From Actinomycetota bacterium (GTDB lineage Bacteria > Actinomycetota > Acidimicrobiia > Actinomarinales > Actinomarinaceae), in NCBI GenBank assembly GCA_014384285.1, contig JACNGE010000006.1, positions 81,483 to 145,482 on the forward strand: DNA of 64,000 nt, given 5' to 3'. Numbering within the stretch: position 1 is the first letter of the stretch; every line of letters starts with the position of its first letter. Shown here in pieces: positions 8,417 to 17,555 of the stretch. The notes beneath the pieces are model-generated. The model worked only from the letters and a program-made list of their open reading frames with translations, searched no databases and had not been told where the DNA came from. A program made the translations under genes and the position numbers.

Positions 8417-9124
8417 ATGGAAGTTAATATTTTTCTAGCGTTTCTATTCGGAGCACTATCTTTTTTTTCACCATGCGTTTTACCTCTAGTACCAGGGTAT
8501 TTAACTATATTCTCTGGAACTGATAATTCTATACAAAGCAGGTTAAGAGGATCAATTGAATTTTGTCTAGGGTTCTCTATTGTTTTTATTTCCCTGGCCG
8601 CAATAGCATCATCTGTAGGCTCCTTTTTTACTAGAAACTCATCTACTTTAGGTATGGTAAGTGGTTTAATTATTATATTTTTTGGGACATTACTGCTATT
8701 TCCATCATTGAATATGAAGTATTTTTATTCTTCAAATTATGTTAATTTAAAAAAATATTCAACTTTTAAAAATTTTATACTGGGTTTAACTTTTGCATTT
8801 GGATTTACACCATGTATTGGACCTGTTTTAGGAGCATTGTTAACCCTTACATCCAATGCTGATACTTTAAATCGAGGAATTGGATTACTAGTTAGTTTTT
8901 CTATGGGACTATCGATACCTTTTATTACTATTTCCATTTTATCTGGAAAGCTAAATCTCAGGAGTAGAGTCTTCGTCGTATTCCAGAAATATTCTTCAAA
9001 ATTTTCAGGTATAGTTTTGATCTCAATCGGGATATTAATATTTACAGATAGAATGTATGTGTTAGCGTCATTTTTTCAAGATTTACTAATCGTATTGAAT
9101 CTTGACTGGTTAAGTACAATTTAA
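8417..9124 (+). CDS. ccdA: CcdA-type thiol-disulfide electron carrier
   Basis: Membrane protein that passes electrons from cytoplasmic thioredoxin to exported thiol proteins, for example in cytochrome c maturation. 235 residues with about six hydrophobic helices. Seen: the two signature cysteines in FFSPCVLPLVPGY and FTPCIGPVLGALL. No thioredoxin-like partner or cytochrome c assembly gene lies next to it, so the partner is unknown. It is followed after 2 bases by ygfZ. Confidence 0.92.
   Translation: MEVNIFLAFLFGALSFFSPCVLPLVPGYLTIFSGTDNSIQSRLRGSIEFCLGFSIVFISLAAIASSVGSFFTRNSSTLGMVSGLIIIFFGTLLLFPSLNMKYFYSSNYVNLKKYSTFKNFILGLTFAFGFTPCIGPVLGALLTLTSNADTLNRGIGLLVSFSMGLSIPFITISILSGKLNLRSRVFVVFQKYSSKFSGIVLISIGILIFTDRMYVLASFFQDLLIVLNLDWLSTI
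9115..9120 (+). promoter_or_regulatory. -10 box, leaderless promoter of ygfZ
   Basis: TACAAT ends 6 bases before the ygfZ ATG at 9127. The box lies inside the last codons of ccdA, so an internal promoter would allow ygfZ to be made separately. Confidence 0.4.
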
Positions 9125-9126
9125 GT

Positions 9127-9690
9127 ATGAATATTATAAAAACTTCTCATTCATTAAAAATTGATGGTGAAGAAGCAGTGAAATTTATCGAATCCTTAAT
9201 ATCAATTGACCCTGTAAATGAAAAATATAAAACATCTTTTTTACTAAAACCAGATGGCAAAATAGCACACTGGTTTGTTATCTTGAGAGAAGATAGTAAA
9301 TTATTTATTTATCAATCCCTAGAAGAGCTAACCAACATTAAAAAATCTCTTGAATTTTATAAAATAAGAACCGACTGTTCATTAGAAATTGTTGAAGATG
9401 AAACAAAATTAAACTTAAAAGTAGAAGAAGACACTTTTACATTCTCTAAGACAGATAATCATGGAAATTATACACCTTGGAGAGAGATGTCTATTATTTT
9501 AGAGCTTCCATTGCCCGAAATTATTTCTGAAGGACTTCTTCCCAATGAGACTAAGTGGTTAGACGTTACTGTTGATTTCAACAAAGGATGTTTCCTTGGA
9601 CAAGAACAAGCTTCTCGAGTTAAGTTTAGAGGAAGACCAAGACGGCAACTCAAATCTATAGACGGTTCACAACAGTTTATAAGAATTTAA
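9127..9690 (+). CDS. ygfZ: Folate-binding YgfZ/GcvT-like protein, shortened
   Basis: YgfZ-family proteins help build or repair iron-sulfur clusters and bind folate. The signature KGCFLGQE (Cys155) and the following ASRVKFRGRPRRQL arginine-rich stretch are clear. At 187 residues it is much shorter than the usual 250-330; the C-terminal beta-barrel domain after the signature is nearly absent. It sits after nth and ccdA, so iron-sulfur enzymes such as endonuclease III are plausible clients. The stop codon is directly followed by the next gene's ATG. Confidence 0.85.
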   Translation: MNIIKTSHSLKIDGEEAVKFIESLISIDPVNEKYKTSFLLKPDGKIAHWFVILREDSKLFIYQSLEELTNIKKSLEFYKIRTDCSLEIVEDETKLNLKVEEDTFTFSKTDNHGNYTPWREMSIILELPLPEIISEGLLPNETKWLDVTVDFNKGCFLGQEQASRVKFRGRPRRQLKSIDGSQQFIRI

Positions 9691-9993
9691 ATGCAAAGAT
9701 GTGACTACTGTGGGAGATCTGTTTATAAGAATGTATCAGGAACATATGTTTTATGTTCAAGTAAATGTAAGAAAAAACATAAAAATAGAATCTATATGTC
9801 TGATTTAGAACAAAAAATACTTTCACTTATGGCAGATGGAATTACTGTAACTGAGATTGATTTAATTGTTGAGGATGATAAATTTGATATAGTTTCAGCT
9901 GTTAGAAGACTAGTTTATTTTGACAAAATCCTTTTTAAAAAAACTAGAACAGAAATTAATTTATTAACAAGAATTTTTACAAAGAGAAAATAG
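9691..9993 (+). CDS. Small zinc-ribbon protein (100 aa), function unknown
   Basis: The first 30 residues hold a probable zinc site, Cys4, Cys7, Cys22 and Cys26 (CDYC then CSSKC), with a strongly basic KCKKKHK stretch. The rest is a helical domain that could be a winged helix (LEQKILSLMADGITVTEIDLIV). I do not recognise the family. A nucleic-acid-binding role is a guess from the basic zinc ribbon. The ATG follows the ygfZ stop with no gap, so they are likely co-translated. The 3' end overlaps the convergent membrane-protein gene by 17 bases. Confidence 0.65.
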   Translation: MQRCDYCGRSVYKNVSGTYVLCSSKCKKKHKNRIYMSDLEQKILSLMADGITVTEIDLIVEDDKFDIVSAVRRLVYFDKILFKKTRTEINLLTRIFTKRK

Positions 9994-10579
9994 CGCCCTT
10001 ATCAAATTTAGATAATGAATATTGCACAATTGGCCCTACGGTCAAAACCATAACTATAGTCCCATATCCATAAGAACCCCCAAGCATTACACCTATTAAG
10101 AACGCAGTAAAGTCAATCCCAATTCTTGTTGCTCTAATACTCGGTCCTAATTTAGATATTCCAGTCATGATTCCATCTCTCGGACCAGGACCTAGCCCTG
10201 AACCTATGTAGATACCGACACCAGTTGCAAAAACAATTGTGCCGAAATATAAATAAAAATGTTTTAGATAAGAGGCTTCTGGAGATGGTAAGTAAGTCAT
10301 GGTGAGGTCGATCACATTTCCAATTGTTAGAATATTGATTATTGTTCCTATAAAGGGTACTTGTTTAAGAGGAATCCATCCAAGCAGTAAGATAAATCCC
10401 GTGATGACTCCTGCAAATCCAATTTTAACGTTAATGACTTTACTAAAACCATCATGAAACACATCCCAAGAATTTAACCCTAAGTTTGCCTCAATTGTGA
10501 AAGCAAGGCCAAACCCACAGAGGAATAAACCAAACATTAATTGGGGCAATCGTTTGAGAATTTCTAATTTATTCTTCAA
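9977..10579 (-). CDS. YczE/YyaS/YitT-family membrane protein
   Basis: 200 residues with five hydrophobic helices. Seen: the pattern LMFGLFLCGFGLAFTIEANLGLNSWDVFHDG near the N-terminus (split as FGLFLCGFGLAF and ANLGLNSWDVFHDG) and GLGPGPRDGIMTG in the second half, both typical of the YczE family. Substrate and role are not known for the family. It overlaps the upstream DUF732-like gene by 11 bases and is probably co-transcribed with it. Confidence 0.82.
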   Translation of the reverse strand: MKNKLEILKRLPQLMFGLFLCGFGLAFTIEANLGLNSWDVFHDGFSKVINVKIGFAGVITGFILLLGWIPLKQVPFIGTIINILTIGNVIDLTMTYLPSPEASYLKHFYLYFGTIVFATGVGIYIGSGLGPGPRDGIMTGISKLGPSIRATRIGIDFTAFLIGVMLGGSYGYGTIVMVLTVGPIVQYSLSKFDKGAIFSL

Positions 10580-10940
10580 TGAATAAGCTTTCTAATCTAT
10601 TTACATATTCTGGACAGAGTTCATAAGTTGACTGGAACCTCATAATTGGTAGGAGCCTATCGTTAATAGTTACAACAATTCCATTTTCGTTGAGTACATT
10701 TTTAATTGATGTTAAAGAGCCTTGTTCGTTACCCCAAGTTTCGCTAGATTCACACACTTCTTTTCCAATAATGACTAGTTTTTCATCAGAAATGCTTTTA
10801 AGAGTATTTTCACTATCTGCAATTCTAATTTGTGAGATAAAATTTTCACCAAAAGATTCAACATCAGAATTTAATATCACGATAAAAAATATGATTAAAA
10901 ATATAAATATTACGAAACTTATAATTGGTAATTTCTTCAA
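10569..10940 (-). CDS. Exported DUF732-like protein (123 aa)
   Basis: An N-terminal hydrophobic helix (about residues 4-24) is followed by a polar domain, so the protein is exported or membrane anchored. The domain has two cysteines (GKEVCESS and TYELCPEYV) at the spacing seen in actinobacterial DUF732 proteins, which end with an ...A...CP... pattern and form a disulfide. The assignment is by pattern only. The start is TTG at 10940, preceded by TAGAAT at leaderless spacing; an ATG a few bases upstream is out of frame and closes at once. Function unknown. Confidence 0.65.
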   Translation of the reverse strand: MKKLPIISFVIFIFLIIFFIVILNSDVESFGENFISQIRIADSENTLKSISDEKLVIIGKEVCESSETWGNEQGSLTSIKNVLNENGIVVTINDRLLPIMRFQSTYELCPEYVNRLESLFIEE

Positions 10941-10946
10941 GTTACC

Positions 10947-10952
10947 ATTCTA
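10947..10952 (-). promoter_or_regulatory. -10 box, leaderless promoter of the DUF732-like gene
   Basis: On the minus strand TAGAAT ends 6 bases before the TTG start at 10940. If correct, this is a leaderless mRNA starting with a TTG codon, which is uncommon. Confidence 0.4.
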
Positions 10953-10977
10953 CACTTGAGTATCTATTTAATTAAAG

Positions 10978-11059
10978 TACCCGGAGGGGGAGTCGAACCC
11001 CCACATCCGAAGATACTGGATTTTGAATCCAGCGCGTCTGCCAATTCCGCCATCCGGGC
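10978..11059 (-). tRNA. tRNA-Leu (anticodon CAA)
   Basis: 82 bases. A 7-bp acceptor stem (first pair G-U), long variable arm, TTCGACTC T-loop and an anticodon arm CTGGA/TCCAG with loop TTCAAAA give anticodon CAA, reading UUG. The discriminator base is A, as required for leucine. The 3' CCA is not encoded and must be added. It lies between the DUF732-like gene and polA. Confidence 0.96.
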
Positions 11060-11071
11060 TTATAACTTATG

Positions 11072-11077
11072 ATTATA
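11072..11077 (-). promoter_or_regulatory. -10 box of the tRNA-Leu(CAA) promoter
   Basis: On the minus strand TATAAT lies 12 bases before the mature tRNA 5' end, leaving a short 5' leader for RNase P. No good -35 hexamer is seen at the usual distance. Confidence 0.45.
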
Positions 11078-11116
11078 TTTCATATTCAATCCAAAGAGAG
11101 AAAAATAAATTAAGTT

Positions 11117-11122
11117 TACAAT
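11117..11122 (+). promoter_or_regulatory. -10 box, leaderless promoter of polA
   Basis: TACAAT ends 6 bases before the polA ATG at 11129. No Shine-Dalgarno sequence lies between the box and the start. Confidence 0.5.
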
Positions 11123-11128
11123 GAAAGC

Positions 11129-13630
11129 ATGATTGTTCTAATTGATGGATTCAGTATTGCATTTAGAGCTTTCTACGCATTACCCGAAACTCTTATGACT
11201 TCAAAAGGTACTCCAACAAATGTAATTCATGGCTTTATGTCTATGCTCAACAAGATAACTACTGATTATAATCTAGACCAAATTATTGTAACTTGGGATC
11301 TTCCAGGTAAGACTTTTAGAAATGAAATTTACGATGACTATAAAGCAAATAGATCATCAGCACCAGATAATTTCAATATTCAGATACCTCTGCTTCAAAA
11401 TCTTTTAAATGTATTTAACATACCTCAAGTTTCTAAAAAGGGTTTCGAAGCTGATGATGTTCTTGGTTCTCTATCCAAAACTTTAAATGAAAAAAATAAA
11501 AAAGTCTTAATTATTACAGGAGATAGAGATACATTCCAACTTATCTCTAAGAAAACAAATATTTTATATACAAAAAGGGGAATCTCCGATGTTGATTTAG
11601 TTGATGAAAAATTTTTTGTAAATAAATTCGGGTTTAAAACTAATCAATATGTTGAATATCTTGCCTTAAAAGGTGACCCATCCGATAATATTCCAGGACT
11701 TCCCGGCGTTGGTGAAAAAACTGCTACGAATCTATTAATTGAATTCAAAAGTATAAAAAATATATATAATAACTTGGATGATTTAACACCAAAAATTAAA
11801 AATTCATTTATAGAGAATAAAGAAGTTCTAATGATGAGCAAAGAGCTTGCAAAAATTAGAACTGATTTAAAACTAGAAGTTCCCTCAACAAAAATAATAG
11901 AAACAATCTTTGAATCAGATCTTATATTAAAGGAATCACAAAAAGAGGTTTCGGAGCTTGAGCTCAATAAATACATTAGAAAGTATAAAAATCAACAAGA
12001 AAGTGAAAATATATCTTTAAAAAATCCTGACATTGTTGATATTAATAAAGAGAACCTCCCGGATAAATCAATCATTTTCGAATTTGAGGAGAAACTTTAT
12101 TTAGTATCAGATAAAATTGCTGGTAAATTAACCGATATAGATTTCAGTAATAAAGAATTTATTTCACTAACAACCCAAAATATTTTTAAAATATATCCAA
12201 AATTTTCTGATAACTCAATCGTTGCTTATGATTGTTTAGTGTTCATACACGATCCAAATAAAAGACCAGATAATCTTCTTAACCTCTGTAAACATATCGA
12301 ACAAGCAAATCTCTTGACTAAGAAGTCATCAATAGAAGAATATTTAAATTTCTTGAGTCTAAATTATAAAAAAATTGTATCTGAAATAAAGTTGTTTGAG
12401 TCTGATAAAGACCTTATGAAGCTATATGCGGAATTAGATTATCCAATAATCTCTGTTCTCAATTCAATGCATGTTAAGGGTGTAAAAATTTCACAAAATA
12501 AAATAGAAGGATTATCTAAATTCATCACTAATGAAATAAATAACTATAGGGAAAAAATTCTACAAATAACAAAACAAGATTTTAATTTAAATTCCCCAAA
12601 GCAATTAGCGAAAGTTCTTTTTGAAGATTTGAATCTTCCGATTATTAAGAAAACACCTAAAGGAGCTCCGTCTACCGATGGATCGGTACTAGAGGAGTTA
12701 TCAAAAACCTATGAGTTGCCAAAATATATACTGAAATATAGAGAATATGAAAAGATTAGGTCTACATATATCGAGGGGCTCAAAAGTGAAATCACCTCCA
12801 AAAATAGAGTTCACACAACTTATAATCTTTTCGGGACTGCTACTGGAAGGCTTTCATCCGAAAAACCAAATCTACAAAATATACCTAATAAAACTGATGT
12901 TGGTCAAAAAATTCGTGAGTTTTTCGTTGCTGACAACAACCATCAATTTGTTATTTCAGATTATTCCCAAATTGAACTTAGAGTTTTAGCCCACCTAAGT
13001 TCCGATGAGAATATGATTAATATTTTAAAGTCAGTTGAATCAGATATACATACAGAAACTGCTTCTAGAATATTTGATATAAAAACTGATTCAGTAACCA
13101 AGGACATGAGACGGAAAGCAAAAGAAGTTAACTTTGGCCTTATTTATGGAATGGAAGCATTTGGTCTTTCACAAAGTTTAGATATCCCTAAGAGTGAAGC
13201 TCAAGATCTTATTAATGCCTACTTTTCACAATTTCCAAATATTAAAGGGTTTCTTGAGAGTATTGTGTCTGATGCCGAAAAGAATGGTTTTACTAAAACT
13301 CTTTATGGAAGAAAACGTAACATAAAAGAACTTAGCTCATCAAACTTTCAACTGAAAGCTATGGGAAAAAGGATTGCTATGAATGCACCCATTCAAGGAA
13401 CTGCAGCAGACATTATGAAAATTGCGATGCTTAGAGTAAATGAAAAAATTGCAGAAATTGAATCAACAAATTTACTTCTCCAAATTCATGATGAAATAAT
13501 TGTTCAAACACCAGAAAAATATACTAAAAAAGTAATGAACATTGTAAAAGCTGAAATGGAAGCTGCGGCAAAGCTAAAAGTCCCATTATTTGTAAACATT
13601 AAATCCAGCAAAGATTTATCAAATAATTAA
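11129..13630 (+). CDS. polA: DNA polymerase I
   Basis: Gap-filling and repair polymerase, 833 residues. The N-terminal 5'-3' flap nuclease (about 1-290) shows GDRDTFQL and KGDPSDNIPGLPGVGEKTA. The middle domain corresponds to the 3'-5' exonuclease fold but its DxE motif is absent (an IIFEFEEK stretch stands there), so it is probably inactive, as in mycobacteria. The polymerase domain has ATGRLSS, DYSQIELRVLAHL near 611, the O-helix RRKAKEVNFGLIYGM near 662 and QIHDEI near 787. It serves repair after UvrABC and Nth, encoded nearby. Confidence 0.96.
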   Translation: MIVLIDGFSIAFRAFYALPETLMTSKGTPTNVIHGFMSMLNKITTDYNLDQIIVTWDLPGKTFRNEIYDDYKANRSSAPDNFNIQIPLLQNLLNVFNIPQVSKKGFEADDVLGSLSKTLNEKNKKVLIITGDRDTFQLISKKTNILYTKRGISDVDLVDEKFFVNKFGFKTNQYVEYLALKGDPSDNIPGLPGVGEKTATNLLIEFKSIKNIYNNLDDLTPKIKNSFIENKEVLMMSKELAKIRTDLKLEVPSTKIIETIFESDLILKESQKEVSELELNKYIRKYKNQQESENISLKNPDIVDINKENLPDKSIIFEFEEKLYLVSDKIAGKLTDIDFSNKEFISLTTQNIFKIYPKFSDNSIVAYDCLVFIHDPNKRPDNLLNLCKHIEQANLLTKKSSIEEYLNFLSLNYKKIVSEIKLFESDKDLMKLYAELDYPIISVLNSMHVKGVKISQNKIEGLSKFITNEINNYREKILQITKQDFNLNSPKQLAKVLFEDLNLPIIKKTPKGAPSTDGSVLEELSKTYELPKYILKYREYEKIRSTYIEGLKSEITSKNRVHTTYNLFGTATGRLSSEKPNLQNIPNKTDVGQKIREFFVADNNHQFVISDYSQIELRVLAHLSSDENMINILKSVESDIHTETASRIFDIKTDSVTKDMRRKAKEVNFGLIYGMEAFGLSQSLDIPKSEAQDLINAYFSQFPNIKGFLESIVSDAEKNGFTKTLYGRKRNIKELSSSNFQLKAMGKRIAMNAPIQGTAADIMKIAMLRVNEKIAEIESTNLLLQIHDEIIVQTPEKYTKKVMNIVKAEMEAAAKLKVPLFVNIKSSKDLSNN

Positions 13631-13702
13631 TATTCGTTTGTAAAAACCATAGATATGTTATCCTAAAAGTCGAAAATAATATGATTGGAAAAACAAATTT
13701 AT

Positions 13703-14974
13703 ATGACAGATAACCAAGAGAAGGTAGTTGCGCCTTCAAACGTAGTTGAACTCCCTGACGACATTAAGCCAGAAGATTTTCCTGATCTACTTGAAAAAAC
13801 ACTCATAACCTTTAATGATGGTGATGTTATTGAAGGAACCATTGTTCGCATTGACAGAAATGAAGTAATGGTAGATGTTGGTTATAAATCTGAAGGAGTG
13901 ATACCTTCAAGAGAATTGTCAGTAAGAAAGTCAGTTAATCCTAAAGATTTAGTCAACGAAGGTGACAAAATCCAGGCTCTTGTTCTAGATAAAGAAGATG
14001 ATGAAGGAAGACTTATACTCTCAGTTAAAAGAGCAATTTACGAAAAGGCATGGGGAGATATCCAAAGAATTTCAGATAATGATGAGTCTGTTAAAGGTAC
14101 TGTTATTGAAATTGTAAAGGGTGGATTAATAGTTGATATTGGAGTGAGAGGATTTTTGCCAGCTTCACTAATTGACGTAAGAAGGGTAAAAGAGCTTACA
14201 TCATATATAGGTGAAGAAATAGAGGCTAAAATTTTAGAACTTGATCGTCAAAGAAATAATATTGTACTTTCAAGAAAAGCTCATCTAGAAGAAGAGCAAT
14301 CTGGAGAAAGACAAAGCTTTTTAGAAGATTTAGAGGTCGGAAATATTAAAGAAGGTAAAATTTCATCAATTGTCAACTTCGGTGCTTTTGTAGATATTGG
14401 TGGCATGGATGGTCTGGTACATGTTTCAGAGTTGTCATGGCGCCATGTTGAAAATCCTAATGAAGTAGTAAAAGTTGGAGACACTGTAACTGTTAAAGTT
14501 CTTGAAATAGATAATGATAAAGAACGCATATCACTTTCAATTAAACAAGTTACTGAAGACCCATGGTTAGATTTTGAACTTCAGTATAAGCAAGATGATA
14601 TTGTTGATGGAGATGTTACTAAAGTTGTACCCTTCGGTGCATTTGTTACCATAGGAAAAGGTGTAGAGGGATTGGTGCATGTATCCGAAATTTCAACAGA
14701 TAAAGTAGATTCACCAGAACTTGCACTAGCTATTGGACAAAAAGTAAAAATCAAAATTACTGAACTCGATATTCCAAAAAGAAGAGTCAACCTTTCTATA
14801 AAACAAGCTGATCCAAACTGGAAAGATGTTGAAGAAAAAAAGAATGCTCCCAAGACACATTCAACGCAGTCTGAAGAAAAACAAGATCAAAAACGTCAAA
14901 CTGTAGAAGGTGTTGATGAATCTTTAGAGAATATTCTTCAAGAATTAAAAGAAAGAGGAATAGGAAACTCCTAA
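13703..14974 (+). CDS. rpsA: 30S ribosomal protein S1
   Basis: 423 residues from the ATG at 13703; an in-frame TTG at 13685 would add six residues. Four S1 RNA-binding domains are visible at about 40-105, 125-190, 208-278 and 293-365, each with the GxVxxIxxFGAFVDIG or similar start (for example VNFGAFVDIGGMDGLVHVSELS and VPFGAFVTIGKGVEGLVHVSEIS, here cited by their first residues). E. coli S1 has six domains; four is the actinobacterial form. The tail is charged. S1 helps bind mRNA, including leaderless or weakly structured messages. The polA-rpsA-coaE-uvrB order is typical of Actinobacteria. Confidence 0.94.
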   Translation: MTDNQEKVVAPSNVVELPDDIKPEDFPDLLEKTLITFNDGDVIEGTIVRIDRNEVMVDVGYKSEGVIPSRELSVRKSVNPKDLVNEGDKIQALVLDKEDDEGRLILSVKRAIYEKAWGDIQRISDNDESVKGTVIEIVKGGLIVDIGVRGFLPASLIDVRRVKELTSYIGEEIEAKILELDRQRNNIVLSRKAHLEEEQSGERQSFLEDLEVGNIKEGKISSIVNFGAFVDIGGMDGLVHVSELSWRHVENPNEVVKVGDTVTVKVLEIDNDKERISLSIKQVTEDPWLDFELQYKQDDIVDGDVTKVVPFGAFVTIGKGVEGLVHVSEISTDKVDSPELALAIGQKVKIKITELDIPKRRVNLSIKQADPNWKDVEEKKNAPKTHSTQSEEKQDQKRQTVEGVDESLENILQELKERGIGNS

Positions 14975-14991
14975 TAACTCCCAATATTCTT

Positions 14992-14997
14992 TAATGT
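14992..14997 (+). promoter_or_regulatory. -10 box, leaderless promoter of coaE
   Basis: TAATGT ends 7 bases before the coaE ATG at 15005, in the 30-base gap after rpsA. No Shine-Dalgarno sequence is seen. Confidence 0.4.
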
Positions 14998-15004
14998 TAA
15001 GAGT

Positions 15005-15565
15005 ATGAATCCTAAAGTATATATAATCACAGGTCCCATAGGAAGTGGTAAATCAACTGTATGTGCATACCTCAAAAAAAAGGGAAACTTAACAAGTGAT
15101 CTCGATATTATATCTAATAATATTCTTGAAAGCCAAGAGTCGCTTCCTTTTTTAAAATCTAATTTTAAGAACTGTTTTACTGATGGAAAAATTAACAGAA
15201 AATTAATCGCTGAAATCGTTTTCAAAGATAAAGTAAAACTTAAAATTCTAGAAGAGTATCTGCATCCTTTAGTTTCTGAAGAAATAGCAAAAATTATTAA
15301 TCATTCAGAAACTGATATTTTTATTGAAGTATCAGCACCAAAAAATATACATAAGATCTATCCATCCTTAGTAATAATTGCTAATGAAGGAGTTAGGAGA
15401 GAAAGACTAAAAAATAGAGGTATGTCTCATAATGATATAGAAAATAGAATTAAAACTCAACCTAATGAAGAATGGTGGAGATCACTTGGTACCGTTATTG
15501 AAAATGACGAACTTAGTAAGTTAGAACAAAAATTAGACAATATTTTGAATTTAAATAATGAATAA
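15005..15565 (+). CDS. coaE: Dephospho-CoA kinase
   Basis: Last step of coenzyme A synthesis: ATP-dependent phosphorylation of dephospho-CoA at the ribose 3'-OH. 186 residues, family length. Seen: P-loop GPIGSGKST at 10-18, a DLDIISNNIL stretch for the CoA-site Asp, and RRERLKNRGMS in the lid region. It overlaps uvrB by 8 bases, the common actinobacterial coaE-uvrB arrangement. Confidence 0.92.
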   Translation: MNPKVYIITGPIGSGKSTVCAYLKKKGNLTSDLDIISNNILESQESLPFLKSNFKNCFTDGKINRKLIAEIVFKDKVKLKILEEYLHPLVSEEIAKIINHSETDIFIEVSAPKNIHKIYPSLVIIANEGVRRERLKNRGMSHNDIENRIKTQPNEEWWRSLGTVIENDELSKLEQKLDNILNLNNE

Positions 15566-17555
15566 ATTTAAGGTTATTTCTGATTTTATTCCCCAAGGTG
15601 ATCAACCAGATGCTATTCAAAATTTAAAAAAAGGCATTCTTAATAATTTCGATTACCAAACTTTGATGGGGATAACTGGATCTGGTAAATCGGCTACTAT
15701 AGCTTGGCTTATAGAAGAGCTACAGATGCCAGCATTAGTTCTTGCTCCAAATAAAGCTTTAGCTGCCCAGTTAGCTAATGAATTTAAGCAATTCTTTCCT
15801 GAAAATAGAGTTGAATACTTTGTTTCATATTATGATTACTACCAACCTGAAGCATACGTACCTAGAACAGACACATTTATAGAGAAAGATTCAAATATTA
15901 ATGAAGAAATTGATAGATTAAGACACTCTGCAACGAGTGCGCTTTTACTTCGAAAAGATGTTATCGTTGTATCTTCAGTTTCATGCATCTATGGTTTGGG
16001 ATCTCCACAGGAATATAAAAATAAGATAATTCCACTTATAAAAGGTACCGAGTTTGAACTGGACAAATTACTAGAAGAACTTATAAAGCAACAATACGTT
16101 AGAAATGATTTAGTTGTTACTAGAGGTACTTTCAGGTTAAAAGGAGATACACTAGACATTTTTCCTGTATACGAAGAGACAATATTTAGAATTGAATATT
16201 TTGGTGATGAAATAGAAAATATAACTCGAATTGATCCCATCACTGGCGAAATTTTAGAAAAATTAACGGAATTAGCGATATTACCCGCGTCACATTACGT
16301 AACTTCAGAGGATGTAATGAATAATGCACTTTCTCAAATTGAGAAAGACATGAATAAACAAATTAAAAAATTTGAAAAGGAAGATAAATTACTAGAGGCA
16401 CAGCGGATTAAGCAAAGAACCATGTTTGATTTAGAAATGTTGAGAGAACTAGGTGTTTGCTCTGGAATAGAAAACTACTCAAGATATTTTGATGGAAGAA
16501 GCCCTGGAGACCCGCCATATACTTTACTTGATTTTTTCCAGGAAGAATTTTTAATGGTTGTTGATGAAAGTCACATAGCTATTCCACAAATTCGAGGACA
16601 GTTTGCTGGGGACAAGTCAAGAAAAACTACATTGGTTGATTACGGTTTTCGTTTACCCGCCGCATTAGATAATAGACCATTAAAGTTTGAAGAATGGCAA
16701 GGAAAAGTAAAGAATACGGTATTAGTTTCCGCTACGCCAGGTAAATGGGAAAATTCAAACTCTCAGAACTTTGTTGAGCAAATTATTAGACCTACTGGTC
16801 TTTTAGACCCAAATATAATTATTAGACCAACACAAAATCAAATAGAGGATTTACTAAAAGAAATAAAACAGGTTATTTCTAAAGGTAATAGGGTATTGGT
16901 TACTACGTTAACAAAAAAAATGAGTGAGGCATTAAGTGATTATTTCTTAAAAATGGGTATAAAGACACGCTACCTACATTCTGACATAGACACCCTTGAA
17001 AGAATTGAGATATTGAGAGATTTAAGAAAAGGAGAATTTGATGTACTTGTCGGAATCAATCTTCTTAGAGAGGGTCTAGATTTGCCAGAAGTTGAATTAG
17101 TGGCAATTATGGATGCCGATAAAGAAGGTTTCTTAAGATCTGAAACAAGTTTAATTCAAACAATTGGTCGAGCAGCTCGTAACAAAGATGGTTATGTAAT
17201 TATGTATGCAGACAGAAAAACAGATTCTATAACTAAGTCAGTTTATGAAACAAATAGACGAAGAGAAATTCAAATGGCTCATAATGAAAAATTTGACATA
17301 ACGCCTACAACAATTTCAAAAGAAATAACTGATATTTTAGAAATGGTGGAAAAAAACAGACCTTCTAAAGATGAGATGAAATTTATGTCTAATATAAACC
17401 TTAAAAATGCTTCCAAACAAGATTTGTATAAAATATCAAAGAACATTGAAAAAGAAATGAAGGTTGCTGCAGATTTATTAGAGTTTGAATTAGCTGCTAG
17501 ATTAAGAGACGAGCTTAAGGAGATCAAGAAAGAAATAATGGAGTTACCAAGCTAA
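15558..17555 (+). CDS. uvrB: Excinuclease ABC subunit B
   Basis: Damage-verifying helicase-like subunit of nucleotide excision repair. 665 residues, full length. Seen: Walker A GITGSGKS at 38-45, the beta-hairpin YYDYYQPEAY at 91-100 that is inserted between strands, the DESH box near 337, motif VI QTIGRAARN, and a C-terminal UVR domain that contacts UvrC. It shares one base with uvrA and forms one operon coaE-uvrB-uvrA-uvrC. Confidence 0.97.
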   Translation: MNKFKVISDFIPQGDQPDAIQNLKKGILNNFDYQTLMGITGSGKSATIAWLIEELQMPALVLAPNKALAAQLANEFKQFFPENRVEYFVSYYDYYQPEAYVPRTDTFIEKDSNINEEIDRLRHSATSALLLRKDVIVVSSVSCIYGLGSPQEYKNKIIPLIKGTEFELDKLLEELIKQQYVRNDLVVTRGTFRLKGDTLDIFPVYEETIFRIEYFGDEIENITRIDPITGEILEKLTELAILPASHYVTSEDVMNNALSQIEKDMNKQIKKFEKEDKLLEAQRIKQRTMFDLEMLRELGVCSGIENYSRYFDGRSPGDPPYTLLDFFQEEFLMVVDESHIAIPQIRGQFAGDKSRKTTLVDYGFRLPAALDNRPLKFEEWQGKVKNTVLVSATPGKWENSNSQNFVEQIIRPTGLLDPNIIIRPTQNQIEDLLKEIKQVISKGNRVLVTTLTKKMSEALSDYFLKMGIKTRYLHSDIDTLERIEILRDLRKGEFDVLVGINLLREGLDLPEVELVAIMDADKEGFLRSETSLIQTIGRAARNKDGYVIMYADRKTDSITKSVYETNRRREIQMAHNEKFDITPTTISKEITDILEMVEKNRPSKDEMKFMSNINLKNASKQDLYKISKNIEKEMKVAADLLEFELAARLRDELKEIKKEIMELPS

